A stretch of 64,000 bases of DNA, taken from NCBI GenBank assembly GCA_019636245.1, contig JAHBXX010000012.1, positions 47,985-111,984 of the forward strand. Reading direction: 5' to 3'. Both the position numbers and the translations under genes were made by a program. The stretch is from Planctomycetota bacterium. Its GTDB lineage: Bacteria; Planctomycetota; UBA1135; UBA2386. The notes under the pieces are model-generated. The model had not been told where the DNA came from and made no database searches. It saw only the letters and a list, made by a program, of their open reading frames with translations. Shown piece by piece: positions 42,252 to 51,700 of this stretch. Positions within the stretch are counted from its first letter, which is position 1. Every line of letters starts with the position of its first letter.

Positions 42252-43147
42252 GGTCGCGGTCTCCGCACGACGAGCGCGATGCCGGCGGTCACCAGCAGCG
42301 TGCCGAGCCAGGCGGCGGCGTCCATCGCGCCGTCGCCGACCAGGGCGGCGAGCAGCATCGCCAGCACCGGCGTCACGTAGGTGATCAGGGACAGCCGCGA
42401 GGCGGGCGCCGTGCGCAGCAGGTGGAAGTAGACGCCGAACGCGAGCGCGGTGCCGAACAACGCCAGGTAGAGCAGGGCCAGGGTGCCGCGCCACGTCCAG
42501 GCCATGGCCAGCGGGTCCTCGCGCAGGCACGCCGCTGCGCCCAGCAGCGCGGCGCCGAGCAGCATGCCGTTGCGGTTCAGCCGCACCGAGCTGGTGCCGC
42601 TGCCGTACTTCTTGACCAGCGTGGTGCCGACCGCCGACACCACCGGGCTCAGCAGCAGCAGCGCCGCCATGTCGGGGCGGTCGGCGGCGCCGCCGAGGTT
42701 GCCGGCGAACACCGTGACGATGCCGCCGAAGGCGACCACGAAGCCGAGCAGCTGCCGCGGGCGCAGCCGTTCGCCGAGCCACCAGACGCCGCTGCCGGCC
42801 ATCAGCAGCGGGAAGACCGCCCACAGCACCGCGGCGATGCCCGAGGGCACCACCGTCTCGGCCACGTAGAGCACGCCGTAGGAGCCCGCGAAGTTGGTGC
42901 CGGCGGCGAGGACCCACAGCCAGGCCGGCGGCGGCGGCGCCGCCTCGCGGCGGCAGAGGCGGGGCGCCAGCAGCGCCATCGCCGCGCCGGCGATCGCGAA
43001 CCGCAGCGCCGCCGACGACAGCGGCGGCTGGTCGGCGAGGCAGAGTCGGATCGCCCACCACGTGCTGCCCCAGATCGCGCACAGCAGGGCGATCTGCAGC
43101 GGCACGGCGAGCGGCGCCGGACGCACGACGGGCTCAGCGGCAGGCAT
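42248..43147 (-). CDS. EamA/DMT-family transporter
   Basis: The 299-residue protein has ten predicted transmembrane segments in two EamA repeats. The first repeat starts with AIWGSTWWAIRLCLADQPP and has PSGIAAVLWAVFPLLMAG. The second includes LLLSPVVSAVGTTLVKKYG and ITYVTPVLAMLLAAL. Such drug/metabolite transporters export amino acids, nucleotides or other small metabolites. The substrate cannot be told. It overlaps the ALDH-like gene (14 nt) upstream and the lysozyme-like gene (4 nt) downstream, so the three are one operon. Confidence 0.88.
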   Translation of the reverse strand: MPAAEPVVRPAPLAVPLQIALLCAIWGSTWWAIRLCLADQPPLSSAALRFAIAGAAMALLAPRLCRREAAPPPPAWLWVLAAGTNFAGSYGVLYVAETVVPSGIAAVLWAVFPLLMAGSGVWWLGERLRPRQLLGFVVAFGGIVTVFAGNLGGAADRPDMAALLLLSPVVSAVGTTLVKKYGSGTSSVRLNRNGMLLGAALLGAAACLREDPLAMAWTWRGTLALLYLALFGTALAFGVYFHLLRTAPASRLSLITYVTPVLAMLLAALVGDGAMDAAAWLGTLLVTAGIALVVRRPRP

Positions 43148-44699
43148 GCACGGCGGTCGCCAGCAGGTGGCGCGGCGACGGGTCCGCGTAGTGGTGGGTC
43201 AGCGCGCGCAGGGCCGCGGCGCCGCCGCGGCGGCCGGGCAGCCAAGGCGCCGGCGGCCAGGCGCCGAACGGCGCCGCGAGTTCGACCCGCTGCACGGCGC
43301 CGGCCTGCCAGAGGTCGCGTGCCCAACCGATGCCGTGCGGCCACGGCGCGGTGGCGGGCACGCCCCACGGGGCGCTGCCGAGGCCGTAGCCGAGGCCGGC
43401 CCAGGCGTTCTCGGCGAGGGTGCCATGCGGCAGCCGCGCGCGCGCGAGGTCGACGTCGTGCTGGTGGGCGGCGAGCAGGTGCGCGGGCGCCCACAGGTAG
43501 GCGGCCAGGCTGCCGAAGCAGCGTTCGCGCACGATCGCGGTGGCGGCAGCGAGCCATGCCGCGAGCGTCGCGCCGGCCACCGGCAGCTCGAGCAGCACCG
43601 GCGCGAAGTGTTCGCGCGCCAGCAGACTCGCGTCGCGGTCGGCATCGAGGCCTTGGCGCAGCACCGGCGGCAGCTCCGCCCCGGGCGGCTCGGCGCCGGC
43701 CGCCTGGACGTAGTCGGTGCGCGCGGCCGGATGGAACGGCGCCCGCGCCGGCAGCGCGCCCAGCGCGCGCTGCACCTCGTGCAGGAACGCGGCCCGCTGC
43801 GGCCAGTCGCGGGCGGTCAGCAGCACGCGTGGCGCGACGCAGGTGGCGCCGCCGTTCCACGCCGTGAAGGCGGCGAGCTGGGTCGCGGCCCAGCGCAGCT
43901 CGCGCGGCCGCCACGCGCCGGGCAGCACGAAGGCCGGGGTGCAGCAGCCGAGTTCGGCGGTGAACTCCTTGCCGGCCAGGGCGGGGGCCGCGCGCAAGGC
44001 GGCCGCGGTCGCGGTGGCGCCGGTCAGGTGCACGGCGTCGACGCCGGGATGGCCGGCCAGCGCCGTGCCGGCGGCGGCGTCGCCGTCCTCGAGGTGCAGC
44101 AGGCCGGCCTCGACCAGCGGCGCCAGCGCCCGCGCGAACACCGCCCGCAGCGGCGCGTGCAGGGGGCTCGGCTTCAGCAGCACCGCGCGGCCGCGCAGCA
44201 GGATCTGGTCGAGGGCATCGAGCAGCGGCGTCGCGGTGACGTTGCCGGCCCCGAGCACCAGCGCCACGCCGCCCGCCGGACGGGTCGGGCGCGGCGCGGG
44301 CGGATCCGGGTAGACGAGCCGGGCCCGCACGCCGCGCAGCAACCAGCGGTCGCCGAGGCCCGCGGCCGGCAGCACGTCGAGGTGGCTGCCGGCGGCCGCC
44401 GCCGGCTGCGGTGGCCGGCCGCGGGCGAGGTCCTGCTCGCGGCGGGCCAGAAGGCGCAGGAAACGCGCCACCGGCAGCGGCCCGCTCGCCCATTCCTCGG
44501 CGGCGGTCGCGGCGAGCGCCGTCCAGCCCTTGGCGGCTCGGCTGGCCGCGACCCAGTCGTCGGCGACGGCGGCGACGCGGTGGCCGCATCGGAGCGCCAG
44601 GGCGGCCCGTTCGGCGTGCGGGCGGTCGCCCAGGCCGCGGGCCGCGCGCCGCAGCGCGGACAGGATCGCATCGATCGACGGCGCCGGCGCGGCGGGCAT
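43134..44699 (-). CDS. Aldehyde dehydrogenase superfamily protein
   Basis: The 521-residue protein shows a degenerate ALDH pattern. The NAD-binding segment GAGNVTATPLLDALDQILL leads to VLLKPSPLHAPL (usual KPS). The general-base region is AELGCCTPAFV (usual ELGG) and the catalytic Cys is in GGATCVAPRVLL (usual GQxC). All three functional elements exist, so activity is possible. The N-terminal 100 residues are Ala/Arg-rich helices instead of the usual domain. It may belong to the acyl-CoA reductase-like branch. Substrate unknown. It is the first gene of a three-gene operon with the EamA and lysozyme-like genes. Confidence 0.75.
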   Translation of the reverse strand: MPAAPAPSIDAILSALRRAARGLGDRPHAERAALALRCGHRVAAVADDWVAASRAAKGWTALAATAAEEWASGPLPVARFLRLLARREQDLARGRPPQPAAAAGSHLDVLPAAGLGDRWLLRGVRARLVYPDPPAPRPTRPAGGVALVLGAGNVTATPLLDALDQILLRGRAVLLKPSPLHAPLRAVFARALAPLVEAGLLHLEDGDAAAGTALAGHPGVDAVHLTGATATAAALRAAPALAGKEFTAELGCCTPAFVLPGAWRPRELRWAATQLAAFTAWNGGATCVAPRVLLTARDWPQRAAFLHEVQRALGALPARAPFHPAARTDYVQAAGAEPPGAELPPVLRQGLDADRDASLLAREHFAPVLLELPVAGATLAAWLAAATAIVRERCFGSLAAYLWAPAHLLAAHQHDVDLARARLPHGTLAENAWAGLGYGLGSAPWGVPATAPWPHGIGWARDLWQAGAVQRVELAAPFGAWPPAPWLPGRRGGAAALRALTHHYADPSPRHLLATAVHACR

Positions 44700-44814
44700 G
44701 CCGCGGCATCGGAGCCGGCGCCGGCGCGAACGGCAATGGCCGCGGCGTCGTTCGCGGCGGGAACGCCCGCACGGGACTGGACAGCGGCGCCGGGGCCCTG
44801 GACTCTGGGCGGCC

Positions 44815-46602
44815 ATGCAGCGTCGTGCGCGCCTGGTCGGGCTGTGGTTGTCGGGCGCCCTCGCGGCCCAGTCGCCGGCGCCGCCGGCGGCGGCCGTGCC
44901 GCCCGGCGCGGTCGTCGATGCGCCGTTCACCGACCTGCGCTGGCAGTCGCGCCGCCTGCACGAACTCGGCGCCACGACGGCGACGGTGCTCTACTTCGCG
45001 ACGATCGAGTGCCCGATCGTGCAGCGCCAGCTGCCGCGCCTGGGCGAACTGGCGCGCGAGTTCGAGCCGCGTGGCGTGGTGGTGCTGGTCGTCAACGTCG
45101 GCCCCGGCGACGGGCTCGTCGACGCCGCGGGCCAGGTGGCGACGGCGGCGCCCGCGGCGGTGTTCGCCAAGGACTTCGACCTGGCGCTGGCGCGCGCCTG
45201 CGGCGTCGACCGCACCGGCACCGCCGTCGTGCTCGACCGCGACCGGCGCCTTTGCTACCGCGGCCGCGTCGACGACCAGCACGGCTATACGGGCGCGCGG
45301 CCGGAGGCCTCGCGCCACGACTTGCGCGAGGCGCTCGCCGACGTGCTCGCCGGCCGGCCGGTCGCGCTGCCTGCGACCGAGGTCAGCGGCTGCCGCATCA
45401 CGCCGCCGGCCGCCCCGGCCCCCGGGCCGGCCCCGACGTTCGCGCGCGACGTCCTGCCGATCCTGCAGCGGCACTGCCAGGAGTGCCATCGCCCGGGCGG
45501 CGAGGCGCCGTTCCCGCTGCTCGACGAAGCGCAGGCGAAGAAGCATGCGGCGATGCTCGCCGAGGTCGTCGCGCAGGGACGCATGCCGCCCTGGTATGGC
45601 GCCGGGGCGCGCGACGTGTTCGCCAACCACCGTGGCCTCGCTGCCGGCGAACGGGAGACCGTGGCGCGCTGGGTGGAGGCCGGGCTGCCGGGCGGCGACC
45701 CCGCCGACCTGCCGCCGCCGCGGCCGCTGCCGACCAGCGCCTGGCGCATCGGCGAGCCGGACCTCGTGGTCGAGGTCAAGGCGCCAGTGCGGCTGCCGGC
45801 CGACGGCACCGTGCCCTACAAGTACTTCGTGCTGCCGCACCGGTTCGAGCGCGACACCTGGGTCGAGGCGGTCGAGATCCGGCCGACGAACGCCCGCGTG
45901 CTGCACCACTGCAACCTGGCCAGGGTCCGGCTCGGCGAGGCGTTCTCGCAGGACGGCTTCGTCACCGGCTACGTGCCCGGCGGCGATCCGATGGTCATGG
46001 AGCCCGGCACGGCGGTGCGCATCCCGGCCGGCTCGGCGCTGGCGCTGCAGGCGCACTACGTGACCACCGGCGAGCCGGAGATCGACCGCCTGCGCGTGGG
46101 CTTCCGCTTCCCGCGCGTCGTGGTGCAGAAGGAGATGCAGGTGGCGATCGTCGCCAACCAGCGCTTCGAGATCCCGCCGGGCGCGCGCGCCCATCCGGTG
46201 CGTGCCACGCGCAAGGTGCCCGTCGACGCCGAGGGCATCGGCATGTTCGTCCACATGCACCTGCGCGGCCGCGACATGGTGGTGACGGCGACGGCGCCGG
46301 GCGGCGACCCGGAGCGGCTGCTGGTGGTGCCGAACTACAACTTCGACTGGCAGCAGTCGTACCGCTGGGCGCCGGGATCGCGCACCTTCGCCGGTGGCAC
46401 GCGGTTCGAGGCGCTGGCGCACTTCGACAACTCGGCGTGGAACCCGTTCAACCCCGACCCGGCGGCCGTGGTGCGGTTCGGCCTCGAGACCACCGACGAG
46501 ATGATGTACCTGTTCGTGTTCTGGGTGGCGCGGGAGCAGGCGCTCGGTCTGCACGTCGACCCGCGCACCGGCCACGAACGGCCGGCGCCGGACCCCCGCT
46601 GA
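44815..46602 (+). CDS. Exported thioredoxin-like / cytochrome c / PHM-like copper monooxygenase fusion
   Basis: The 595-residue product has a signal peptide and three parts. A thioredoxin-like domain (residues about 35-190) has TIECPIVQRQLPRLGEL with one Cys instead of CxxC. A small c-type heme segment (about 205-290) has the CQECH motif. A C-terminal region resembles copper type II ascorbate-dependent monooxygenases, with His clusters VLHHCNLARVR, LQAHYVTTGEPE and FVHMHLRGRDM. This domain order occurs in secreted proteins of Planctomycetota and Acidobacteriota. The reaction is unknown. GACTCT lies 8 nt before the ATG. Confidence 0.78.
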   Translation: MQRRARLVGLWLSGALAAQSPAPPAAAVPPGAVVDAPFTDLRWQSRRLHELGATTATVLYFATIECPIVQRQLPRLGELAREFEPRGVVVLVVNVGPGDGLVDAAGQVATAAPAAVFAKDFDLALARACGVDRTGTAVVLDRDRRLCYRGRVDDQHGYTGARPEASRHDLREALADVLAGRPVALPATEVSGCRITPPAAPAPGPAPTFARDVLPILQRHCQECHRPGGEAPFPLLDEAQAKKHAAMLAEVVAQGRMPPWYGAGARDVFANHRGLAAGERETVARWVEAGLPGGDPADLPPPRPLPTSAWRIGEPDLVVEVKAPVRLPADGTVPYKYFVLPHRFERDTWVEAVEIRPTNARVLHHCNLARVRLGEAFSQDGFVTGYVPGGDPMVMEPGTAVRIPAGSALALQAHYVTTGEPEIDRLRVGFRFPRVVVQKEMQVAIVANQRFEIPPGARAHPVRATRKVPVDAEGIGMFVHMHLRGRDMVVTATAPGGDPERLLVVPNYNFDWQQSYRWAPGSRTFAGGTRFEALAHFDNSAWNPFNPDPAAVVRFGLETTDEMMYLFVFWVAREQALGLHVDPRTGHERPAPDPR

Positions 46603-46648
46603 CACGGCCGGCTTGCGCGCGGGGTCGGTGGCGGTTCCGCTGACCGGC

Positions 46649-47218
46649 ATGACGCCCCGCCACCTGGTCGTTCCCCTGCTCCTGGTGCCGCTGCTGCCGG
46701 GCCCGCAGGAACCAGCCGGCCAGGCCGCGGCGCTGCAGCGCACGGCGGCGCTCGCCGCCCCGGGCGAACCGCACGCGCGGCTCGCGCGCCTGGTCGGCCG
46801 CTGGCAGGTCGAGACCACGACCACGGACGCGGCGGGCGAGGCGCATGTCGACCGCGGCACGCTGCAGGGCGAGCTGCTGCTCGGCGGCCGCTACGTGCAG
46901 CTGCAGGTCGAACGGAGCCTGGCCGGCGGCCCCCTGCGCGGGCTGCAGATCCTGGGCTTCCACGCCTTGCACCAAGTCTACACCTCGTCGTGGCGCGACG
47001 ACCACAGCACCTGGTCGGTCGAGTGCAGCGGCGCACCCGGCGGCCATGCGGACCGGCTGGTGCTGCACGGCACGCTGGTCGACGCGCGGGATCCCGCCGG
47101 CCGGCCGTTCCGGTACGAGCTCGACTTCACCGACGAACGGCGGGTCGACGTGCGGGTGTTCGACACGCAGGCCGGGGCGCTGGTGCTGCGGCAGACGCAG
47201 CGGTGGACGCGCGCCTGA
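46649..47218 (+). CDS. DUF1579-like exported protein
   Basis: The ATG at 46649 gives 189 residues with an N-terminal signal (TPRHLVVPLLLVPLLPGP). The remainder resembles DUF1579 and related lipocalin-like beta-barrel proteins. The start LARLVGRWQVETTTT is followed by ELLLGGRYVQLQVE, GLQILGFHALHQVYTSSW and RYELDFTDERRVDVRVF. The GRW motif and the alternating strands support a small-ligand-binding barrel. The function is unknown. It stands 46 nt after the Trx/PHM fusion and may be in its transcript. An upstream GTG or ATG at 46613 would extend it by 12 residues. Confidence 0.72.
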   Translation: MTPRHLVVPLLLVPLLPGPQEPAGQAAALQRTAALAAPGEPHARLARLVGRWQVETTTTDAAGEAHVDRGTLQGELLLGGRYVQLQVERSLAGGPLRGLQILGFHALHQVYTSSWRDDHSTWSVECSGAPGGHADRLVLHGTLVDARDPAGRPFRYELDFTDERRVDVRVFDTQAGALVLRQTQRWTRA

Positions 47219-47221
47219 GGC

Positions 47222-47905
47222 CTAGCGGCCCGGCTTCGGCTCGAGGCCGAGCTTCTGCAGCTTCGGCGCGATCATCACCCGGCAGTAGCCCTGGTTCGGG
47301 TTGCGGCGGAAGTAGTCCTGGTGGTAGCCCTCGGCCGGCCAGAAGCGGGGTGCGGGCGCCACTTCGGTGACGATCGGGTCCCGCCAGTGCGGCTGCGCGC
47401 GGGCGATCGCCGCCTGCGCCTCGGCCTGCTGCGCCGCCGAATGGGTGAAGACCACCGACCGGTACTGGGTGCCGTGGTCGGGGCCCTGCCTGTCCAGGGT
47501 GGTCGGGTCGTGGGCGCGGAAGAACCAGTCGAGCAGCTGCGCATAGGAGATGCGGGCCGGATCGAACACGATCTGCACCACCTCGGCGTGGCCGGTCGTG
47601 CCGCTGCAGACCTGCTCGTAGGTGGGGTTCTCGACCTCGCCGCCGGCATAGCCGGACGTCACCTCGAGCACGCCGTCGAGCTGTTCGAGCACGGCCTCGG
47701 TGCACCAGAAGCAGCCGCTGCCGAAGGTGGCCAGTTCGCGGACCGGCGACGGCTGCGGAGCGGGGGCGGGCGGATCGGTGGGCATGGCGACGGCGGGGGC
47801 GGGGGGAGGGGAAGCCGGCGGGGTGGCACCCGGTGTCTCCGGCTGCGAACAGGCGGCGGCGCCGAGCAGCGCCAGCAGCAGGGATGGGAGCCGTGTCGTC
47901 GGCAT
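47222..47905 (-). CDS. msrA: Peptide methionine sulfoxide reductase MsrA, exported form
   Basis: MsrA reduces methionine-S-sulfoxide in proteins. The 227-residue product has a lipoprotein-like signal (LLALLGAAACSQ), a Pro-rich linker and a full MsrA domain. The catalytic Cys lies in GSGCFWCTEAVLE, and GYAGGEVENPTYEQVCSG, HAEVVQIVFDP and WPAEGYHQDYF are all standard. It is therefore placed outside the cytoplasm. Close to the C-terminus is one more Cys (NQGYCRVMIAPK), a likely resolving residue. TACTCT with TTGTGC 16 bp upstream lies 7 nt before the start, which suggests a leaderless mRNA. Confidence 0.94.
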   Translation of the reverse strand: MPTTRLPSLLLALLGAAACSQPETPGATPPASPPPAPAVAMPTDPPAPAPQPSPVRELATFGSGCFWCTEAVLEQLDGVLEVTSGYAGGEVENPTYEQVCSGTTGHAEVVQIVFDPARISYAQLLDWFFRAHDPTTLDRQGPDHGTQYRSVVFTHSAAQQAEAQAAIARAQPHWRDPIVTEVAPAPRFWPAEGYHQDYFRRNPNQGYCRVMIAPKLQKLGLEPKPGR

Positions 47906-47912
47906 GGGGCGC

Positions 47913-47940
47913 AGAGTAGGACGGGCGGGTTCGGGCACAA
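47913..47940 (-). promoter_or_regulatory. Predicted msrA promoter
   Basis: On the minus strand TTGTGC (complement of 47935-47940) and TACTCT (complement of 47913-47918) are spaced by 16 bp. The -10 lies 7 nt before the msrA ATG, so the transcript would have no or almost no leader. Confidence 0.5.
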
Positions 47941-48139
47941 CCCGCACCGCAGGCCGGCCCGGGGGCTCGGGAAACTGGCGCTCGGCGCTTCCGGCCGCTG
48001 CACCGGCCAGTATCATCCGCGCGGCTGCAGAGCCCTCGCTGCCGTCGTGTCCTGCGCAAGTTCCGGTCGCGCCGAGCGCGCTGCCCTGTGCGGTCATGGC
48101 CCGTGCGCGATCCTGCGGTGCACGAAGACACCGATTTGC

Positions 48140-48694
48140 ATGGGCAAGAGACTCTACGTCGGGAACCTCCCCTACGACGCCGACGAGGCCAGCCTGCGGG
48201 CCACGTTCGGAACGGACGGCCGCACCGTCGAGCGCGTGCACATCGTGCTCGACCGGGAGACGCAGCGACCGCGCGGCTTCGCGTTCGTCGAGATGGCCAC
48301 CGAGGAGCAGGCTCGGCAGGCGATCGCGGCCCTCGATGGCACGTTGTTCGGCACCCGGCAGCTGCGCGTCACCGAGGCCGAGGAGCGGCGCCCGGCGGGT
48401 CCGGGTGGTCCCCGCGGCCCGGGGGGCCCCGGCGGCCCGCCTCGGGCCGACCGGCCGCCGGCCGGCGGCGCGCCGCGCTTCGCCGGCGGCGCCGGCGGTC
48501 CGTCCGGCGGGGGCAGTCCGCGCACGGTCGACGACCCGGCGCGGGGCAACCGCTTCGGTCCGGATGCGAGGCCGCGCCGGGAGCGCGAACAGGAAGCGCA
48601 GCGTCGCGCGCCGCGCCGGCGCACCGAGGGCGAGAGCGAGGACTACGGTGGCCGCCGCGGCTACCGGCGGTTCGAGGACGACGACGAGGAGTAG
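48140..48694 (+). CDS. RRM-type RNA-binding protein
   Basis: The 184-residue protein has one RNA recognition motif at residues 3-80, with RNP2 as LYVGNL and RNP1 as RGFAFVEM, both with the aromatic residues that stack on RNA. A Gly/Pro/Arg-rich region (residues about 88-150) and an acidic end (EDDDEE) follow. Bacterial RRM proteins of this type (Rbp family) bind mRNA and are often cold-inducible. A TATCAT hexamer at 48011-48016 suggests a leader of about 115 nt, unlike the many leaderless genes here. The upstream gene msrA diverges. Confidence 0.9.
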   Translation: MGKRLYVGNLPYDADEASLRATFGTDGRTVERVHIVLDRETQRPRGFAFVEMATEEQARQAIAALDGTLFGTRQLRVTEAEERRPAGPGGPRGPGGPGGPPRADRPPAGGAPRFAGGAGGPSGGGSPRTVDDPARGNRFGPDARPRREREQEAQRRAPRRRTEGESEDYGGRRGYRRFEDDDEE

Positions 48695-48747
48695 CGGGCG
48701 GCGGGGGGAGGCGCGCCCGGTCGGGCCCAGCCCGGAAGCGCACCGGA

Positions 48748-48775
48748 TTGATGTTCGTGTTCCGTTAGGTATACC
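48748..48775 (+). promoter_or_regulatory. Predicted promoter of the DnaE2-like gene
   Basis: TTGATG (48748-48753) and TATACC (48770-48775) are spaced by 16 bp, and the -10 ends exactly 6 nt before the GTG start at 48782. This predicts a leaderless mRNA. No LexA-like palindrome was recognised around it. Confidence 0.5.
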
Positions 48776-48781
48776 GCGGGC

Positions 48782-51700
48782 GTGGTCCTGCTGCTCGCCC
48801 GCACGCACTTCTCGCTGCTGACCGCGCCCGCGGCGCCGCGGGCGCTCTGCGAGGAGGCGGTGCGGCGCGGCCATGCCCACCTGGTCCTCGCCGACACGAA
48901 CGGCCTCTACGGCCTGCTGCCGTTCGCACGCGAGGCGGCGCGCGTCGGCCTGCGGGCGGCGTTCGGCTGCGAACTCGTGCACGCGGGCCAGCGGTTGGTG
49001 CTGATCGCCCAGGATCGCGTCGGCTACGCCTCGCTGTGCAGCCTGCTCAGCGAGCGCCATGGGGTTGCCGGCGCGGGCGCCTTCGACCTGGCGCGCGCCT
49101 GCGAACGGCACGCGGCGGGGCTGTGGTTCGTCTGCGGCGATCCGCGGCTGCTGCCGGCGTTGTCGGCGCGCCTGCCGGCGACCCGGCTGCTGGTGGCGCT
49201 GACGGGCGCCGGCGCGCGTGCCGCGGCTGCCGCGACCCCGATCGAGGTCGCGGGGCGCAAGCTGCCGGATCCAGGCCCGGCGTGGCCGCGGCAGCAGCTG
49301 GTCGAGGCGGCGCGGGACCTCGGCCTGCCGCTCTGCGCGGTGCACGAGGTCTGGTTCCCGACCGAGGCCGACTTCGCCCTGCACCAGCTGTTCCTGGCCG
49401 TGAAGTGGAACCGGGGCCTGCGCGGCGGCGACGCGGCCGCCGACCTCGGCGGCATCGGCATGGCGTCGCCGCACGCGCACCTGCCGCCGCGCGGGGCGCT
49501 GCACGCCGGCCACATCGGCTGGCCGGAGGCGATCGCCATGGCCGAGGCCGTGCTGGCGAGCTGCACGCTGTCGTTCCCCGAACGGGCGTCGCCGGTGTTC
49601 CCGCCGGTGGCGCTGCCCGCCGGCCTCGGCGCCGAATCGCGGCTGCGCCAGCTCGTCGCCGCCGGCCTGCGGCAGCGCCACGGCGACGCGCCGGTCGCCC
49701 GCGCGCGCGCCGAGCACGAGCTGGCGGTCGTCGAGCGCATGGGCTTCGCGCCCTACTTCCTCGCCGTGCACGCGATCGCCGAGCTGGCGCGCGCGCGCGA
49801 CATCCCGTTCCTCGGCCGCGGCTCCGCCGCCGGCAGCCTGATCGCGCACTGCCTCGGCCTCACCGAGGCCGATCCGCTGCGCCATGGGCTCCTGTTCGAG
49901 CGCTTCCTCAATCCCGGGCGCGCCGACCTGCCCGACATCGACCTCGACTTCTGCTGGCGCCGGCGCGACGAACTGATCGACGCGGTCTACGCGCACTTCG
50001 GCCGCGACCACGTGGCGCGGATCGCCACCTTCCAGACCTGCGGTCCGCGCGCGGCCTACCAGGAGGCGGCGAAGGTGCTGGGGTTGCCGCCGGCCGAGGC
50101 GGCGCGGCGCAGCAAGCTCCTGCCGTGGCATGCCGCCGAGGACCTCGACCTCGCCGCGGTCGCCGCCGGCACGCCCGGCTTCTGGCGGCGCTCCGCGCCC
50201 GCCAGCGCGGTGGCCGACGGCGACGTGCTGGCGCCGGAGCGCGAGGCGCTGCTGCTGGCGGCCGCGCAGCGGCTGCTGGCGGCGCCGCGGCACCTCGGCG
50301 TGCATCCGGGCGGCGTCGTGATCACGCCGGCGCCGATCCGCACCCACGCGCCGCTCGAGCGGGCGGCGAAGGGCGTCGTCGTCACGCAGTACGACATGCA
50401 CTTCGTCGAGGGGCTCGGCCTGGTGAAGATCGACCTGCTCGGCAACCGGGCGCTGTCGATCGTGCACGACTGCGTCGGCATGTTGCGCGCGCATGGCGTC
50501 GCCGTTCCCGATCTGGCGACGATCGCCGACGACGATGCGGGCGCGGCGGCGCTGCTGCAGCAGGGCCGCACGCTCGGCTGCTTCCAGGTCGAGTCGCCGG
50601 CGATGCGGTCGCTGCTGCAGCAGCTCGGCGCGGCGACCACGGAGCGCGTGATCCAGGCGATCGCGCTGGTGCGGCCGGGCCCGGCGGCCGCAGGCATGAA
50701 GGAGGCCTTCGTGCGCCGCGCCCGCGGACTCGAACCGGTCGCCGCCGCGCACCCGCTGCTGGCCGAGGTGTTCGCCGACACCTTCGGCGTGATGCTCTAC
50801 CAGGAGGACGTGATCCGGGCGGCGATGGCCGTGGCCGGGCTCGATGCCACGGCCGGCGACGGGCTGCGGCGGCAGCTCGGCCAGCGCGGCGCCGGCGCCG
50901 GCGAGTTCGACGCGTTCCTGGTCGCCGGGCTGCGGCGCGGCCTGCCGCGCGCGGCGGTCGAACAGGCGTGGGCCGAGATGGCGCGTTTCGCCGGCTACTC
51001 GTTCTGCAAGGCGCACGCGGTGACCTACGGCCGGCTCGCCTACCGCTGCGTCTGGCTGAAGGCACGCTGGCCGGTGGCGTTCCTGGCCGCGCTGCTGCAG
51101 AACGACGCCGGCTACTTCGCCCCCGGGGTCTACGCCGAGGAGGCCAAGCGCCTCGGCGCGACGTTGCTGCCTCCCTGCGTCGACGCGGCAGGCACCGGTC
51201 CGACGCTGGTCGACGCGCGCACGATCCGCATCGGCCTCGGCGCCGTGCGCGGCCTGTCGGCGACCACCGTGCAGGCGATCCTTACCGCGCGTGCGGCCGG
51301 CGGCGCGTTCCGGTCGCTGCCCGACTTCCTGGCCCGCGTGCGGCCGGCGCGCGACGAGGTCGAGAACCTGATCCTGGTCGGCGCGTTCGACCGGCTCGGG
51401 ACGACGCGGCCGGAACTGCTGTGGCGGCTGCAGGTGGCCACGACGCGACAGGGGCAGCAGGCGGCGCGCCGACGACAGCCGCCCGGGGCGCTGTTCGCCG
51501 AGGCGATGGCGCCGCGCGACGTGGTCTACCCGCAACTGCCGGAGTTCGACGAGGCACGGCGGTGCGACGCCGAACTGCGGCTGCTGGGCTTCACGCTCGG
51601 CAGCCATCCGGTCGACGTGCTGTGGCGCCGCGGTCGGCTGCCGCAGCGCCGCGGGACGGTGCCGTGCGGCCGGCTCGAGGCGCACACGGGCGAGCGGGTC

